From NCBI RefSeq assembly GCF_030247195.1, contig NC_080672.1, positions 366,536,271 to 366,600,270 of the forward strand: a stretch of 64,000 nucleotides of DNA, in the 5' to 3' direction. The notes under the pieces are model-generated. The model was not told the origin of the DNA, did not search any database, and worked only from the letters and a program-made list of their open reading frames with translations. Of this stretch, positions 61,144-64,000 are shown one piece after another. The position numbers and the translations under genes were made by a program. Numbering within the stretch: the first letter of the stretch is position 1; each line of letters begins with the position of its first letter. The stretch is from Topomyia yanbarensis. Lineage: Eukaryota > Arthropoda > Insecta > Diptera > Culicidae.

Positions 61144-63024
61144 GGATGTACTCCATATGGCATAATGGACGTTTGGCATAACGGGTTTGGCATAAAGACG
61201 TTTGGCATAATGGACATTTGGCATAATGCTTATTGAGAGGTAGCAACATTTGGCATAATGGACGTTTGGCATAATGGACATTTGGCATAATACCTATTGG
61301 GGGTTAAGGGACATTTGGCATAACGGACGTTTGGCATAATGGACATTTGGCATAATACCTATTGGGGGTAAAAAGACATTTGGCATAATGGACATTTGGC
61401 ATAATATTGGGGAGTGAATCCAAAATTATAATAATCAACTTTCGTCATATATATGATGTTTTATTTTGTTACTTGTTACAGAAAATAAATATTTTTCATA
61501 TTATATGAATCACGCAATCTGTAAGTAGTTAGATGGATCGCAAAGAAAAAATGATTAGAGATAGGCACATTTGAACATATTTTTAATAGGTTAAAAGGGT
61601 CCTTTGGATTACGTGATGTAAATTTAGCAAGTGAAATTTCCGTAATTCGATAGCTTGAATAATGAGTAACATGTAAACTGTACATTGTACAGTACTTCAG
61701 TAGAATACAGAAGTATAATTGCGCTCTTTGTAAAGAAGGGCGAATCACTATACTTTTCATATACTATTTACTTATTAATATGCACAGAATAGTATACATA
61801 TTGCGCGCACGAAAGGTTCCTCCATGCGCTTCGCACGCGCTGACGTGTAGAAACTCTTGCAGCCAAACCCGCGTGTTAGCGAAGAGTGTGGTGGTATGCT
61901 TCGTGCGCGCAGGGTTCGACTGAAAAATTCATAACGCCGAAAATACTCAAATGTTCTTTCCAAAATGTTAAAGGCGTTAAGAAAAATATTTTAAGAGAAA
62001 AAAAGGCATCCAACTTTTCAATATTTTACATTAAATAAGCAGCATGATTATTTTTAATAAACTTCATTCGAAAACTGAGAAAAGCACACATTACATGTTT
62101 TCAACAATTTTTAATATCTTCTTCAGTTATTGCAGTAGTGGAGATTAAATAAAAGTATTTTAAAAAAATTAAAGCAAATTACGACTATTTGAAAGAAAAA
62201 AATACGTGTCAAATATTTTAGACAGCCAAATCGAAACAAATGGTAAACAAAATTTGGGGTGGTAAATTTTATGTGGAATGATCTATATATAATGTAAAGT
62301 AGGGTGCATCACAATTCTGCGCATAATAGTAATTAAGTATTATATGGAAAGCATAGCGATGCAGCCTTCTTTACAAATAACACAATTATACATCTGTATT
62401 CTGCCGTACATGTTACTCTTTATTCAAGTTATCAAAAAACGGAAGTCTTACTTGCTGAATTTACACCACGTAATCCAAAGGACCCTTTTAACCCATTAAG
62501 AATAATGTGTGTAAATGTGCCTATATTTAATCGTTTTTTGCGATGATCCATCCAAATACTTATAGATTGCGTAATTCATACAAAATGAAAAATATTTTTT
62601 TGAGTTGATTCCAAATTACGAAATAAAACATCGTATATATGACAAAAGTTGATTGTGATAATTTTGGATTCACTCCCCAATAAATACTATGCCATTTTAT
62701 GCCAAATGTCCATTATGCCAAATGTCCCTTTACCTCCCAATAGGTATTATGCCAAATGTCCATTATGCCAAACGTCCATTATGCCAAATGTCCCTTCACC
62801 CCCCAATAGGTATTATGCCAAATGTCCATTATGCCAAACGTCCGTTATGCCAAATGTCCCTTAACCCCCAATAGGTATTGTGCCAAATGTCCATTATGCC
62901 AAACGTCCATTATGCCAAATGTCCCTACCTCTCAATAAGCATTATGCCAAATGTCCATTATGCCAAACATCTTTATGCCAAACCCGTTATGCCAAACGTC
63001 CATTATGCCATATGGGGTACACCC
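61144..63024. mobile_element. Foldback element with long, tandem-repeat-bearing inverted arms
   Basis: A 9-bp direct repeat (cagcggaaa, 61135-61143 and 63025-63033) brackets 1881 bp. The outer ends are inverted (TGTAC-N-CCATATGGCATAATGG). Each arm starts with tandem units of ATTTGGCATAATGGAC (left about 61157-61405, right, inverted, about 62690-63015) and continues with about 350 bp of inverted similarity (for example GGGTCCTTTGGATTACGTG at 61598 and its complement near 62471). Arms are about 630-690 bp; the central spacer (about 61775-62335) has no recognised ORF. Organisation matches foldback (FB)-type elements; a 9-bp duplication is also typical of Mutator-like elements. Confidence 0.88.
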
Positions 63025-63033
63025 CAGCGGAAA

Positions 63034-63346
63034 AAAGCTAAACTACATTCATTTAAATAATCGTAAATGCATCACGTGCTTTCGAATGTCAATTCCAGAG
63101 CACACGCTCAGTTAAAACATGTAAATGGAATTGGGTTTTTGGAAAGAGCTCCAAAAGGCATATTTTACGAAAACTTATTTAAGATATTGGGAGAAAGCTC
63201 TAAAGTATTTTGAATCAAGAAAAACAGTTCTAATCTTCTTTTAGTAAGGCCAGTAGAAATTGTCCTGAAAACTTTACAATAGTTCATATTGGGTTGGACG
63301 ATGCGTTAAAGAATCGACGGAGCCTTCTGTTTGAATCATGATTCAA
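63034..63346. other. 3' flank of the right-edge gene
   Basis: AT-rich sequence, presumably 3'UTR and flank of the minus-strand gene ending at 63347. Nothing else seen. Confidence 0.4.
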
Positions 63347-64000
63347 TTATTTCATTCTTAGCGTTGGTATTTTAGACCGTGGGAGCGATCGTCTATTGGC
63401 AACTACTTCCGTGCTGCTTCCTAAAGCCGCCGCACTTTGCTTCATCTGTGCAAGAAGTGTGGTCCTTCGTAGTTCACTGATACCGTTGCCCGGTGTCTTC
63501 ACATTCGTCACACAACCCAAAGGCGTACGTTGTGTGGCACTGAGAGCGCTTTTGCTGTTGACGATTTTATCCTTTTTTGGTGTTTCCACTCTATTTTCGT
63601 CCTGATAAATATTAGTTAACTTCGCATTTGTGGCATCTTCCCGTTTCTCTTCTTGTTTATCGCGTTCGTTATCCATGCCTTCTTCTTCCTCTTTTTCTTC
63701 TGTTTCGTCGAAAACAATCGGTGTCCTTTGGATTTGGGTCGAAGGAGAACGAGGATCTTTACCTGAATCATATAATTTCTGGACGATACAGTCTATCTCC
63801 ATTTTCAGTTCGGTATTTAAACTTATATCACTGAACAGACTAGCGACTTCTTCGGTGGGTGCTGTGATTGTTATTTCCGGAACATCTTCGCATTCTTTAA
63901 AAGACAGCGACTTCTCACCGAAAGAGAGTTCCTCTTCGCAACTGATTTCTTCATACTCGAGAGAAACTCCTCTGAGGCTTACGTTTGATGTATCGGTCTC
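63347..64000 (-). CDS. C-terminal exon of an unrecognised acidic protein
   Basis: The minus-strand frame is open from the window edge (64000) to a stop at 63347-63349, about 217 codons. Upstream of the Met at 63802 the frame still runs clean for 66 codons, so this is an internal part of a larger exon, not a start. The protein is rich in Glu/Asp and Ser/Thr (EETE..KEEEEG; SLRGVSLEYEEISCEEELSF), with several Ser/Thr-Pro sites (PRSPS, QRTPI, VETPK, QRTPLG, VKTPG) and a basic tail (RRSLPRSKIPTLRMK). Repeated S/T-P motifs suggest a proline-directed-kinase target, perhaps a cell-cycle or cytoskeletal protein, but no domain was recognised. No function is assigned. Confidence 0.7.
   Translation of the reverse strand, partial: ETDTSNVSLRGVSLEYEEISCEEELSFGEKSLSFKECEDVPEITITAPTEEVASLFSDISLNTELKMEIDCIVQKLYDSGKDPRSPSTQIQRTPIVFDETEEKEEEEGMDNERDKQEEKREDATNAKLTNIYQDENRVETPKKDKIVNSKSALSATQRTPLGCVTNVKTPGNGISELRRTTLLAQMKQSAAALGSSTEVVANRRSLPRSKIPTLRMK

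Noticed and set aside
61157..63015. Regular short repeats that resemble a CRISPR array
   Set aside because: They are in inverted arms of a foldback element, have no unique spacers, and the host is a eukaryote.

Overview
The window looks like a repeat-rich dipteran genome, most likely a mosquito. The host genes have short (58-64 bp) GT-AG introns, and the intergenic DNA is almost wholly transposon-derived: non-LTR retrotransposons of the R1, I and other clades, many TA-flanked MITEs, hAT, pogo and mariner remnants, and a foldback element. The species assignment is inference. There are no bacterial features.

Four host protein genes are visible. At the left edge (minus strand) is the 5' part of an NF-X1/shuttle craft zinc-finger gene. 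At 23682-25900 (minus) is a complete eight-exon gene for an ABHD16-type serine lipase. At 32825-36169 (plus) is a complete six-exon choline-transporter-like (CTL/SLC44) gene. At the right edge (minus) is the C-terminal exon of an unrecognised acidic protein. The lipase and transporter genes are divergent neighbours separated by about 7 kb of repeats.

Region by region: 2-13.7 kb is a graveyard of nested elements. It includes a decayed non-LTR ORF2 split by a 2.28 kb insertion with a 22-bp target duplication, a mariner remnant, a pogo-like deletion derivative with a pipsqueak-like HTH, and two families carrying internal minisatellites. At 13.7-22.6 kb a decayed R1-type element is split by a nearly complete I-clade element (12-bp target duplication), whose RNase H region is in turn split by a TA-flanked MITE. 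A copia gag relic follows. 26-31.6 kb holds MITEs, a near-perfect palindrome and a 5'-truncated R1-type fragment ending in ACAY-like microsatellite.

37.9-53.6 kb is a head-to-tail array of three R1-type elements of about 5.1-5.4 kb. Each junction is the same 13-bp target sequence, and ACAT-type repeats flank the array. All three share frameshifts, so the array probably grew by DNA-level duplication. Copies 1 and 2 are almost identical and have lost an RT catalytic Asp.

54.5-58.3 kb is a rearranged relic of a replication-dependent histone cluster (H3, H2B, H4). Its coding parts are ruined but three canonical histone 3' stem-loops are intact. 61.1-63.0 kb is a 1.88 kb foldback element with arms of about 650 bp that begin with tandem repeats and a 9-bp target duplication.

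All calls come from reading the sequence. No database search was possible.
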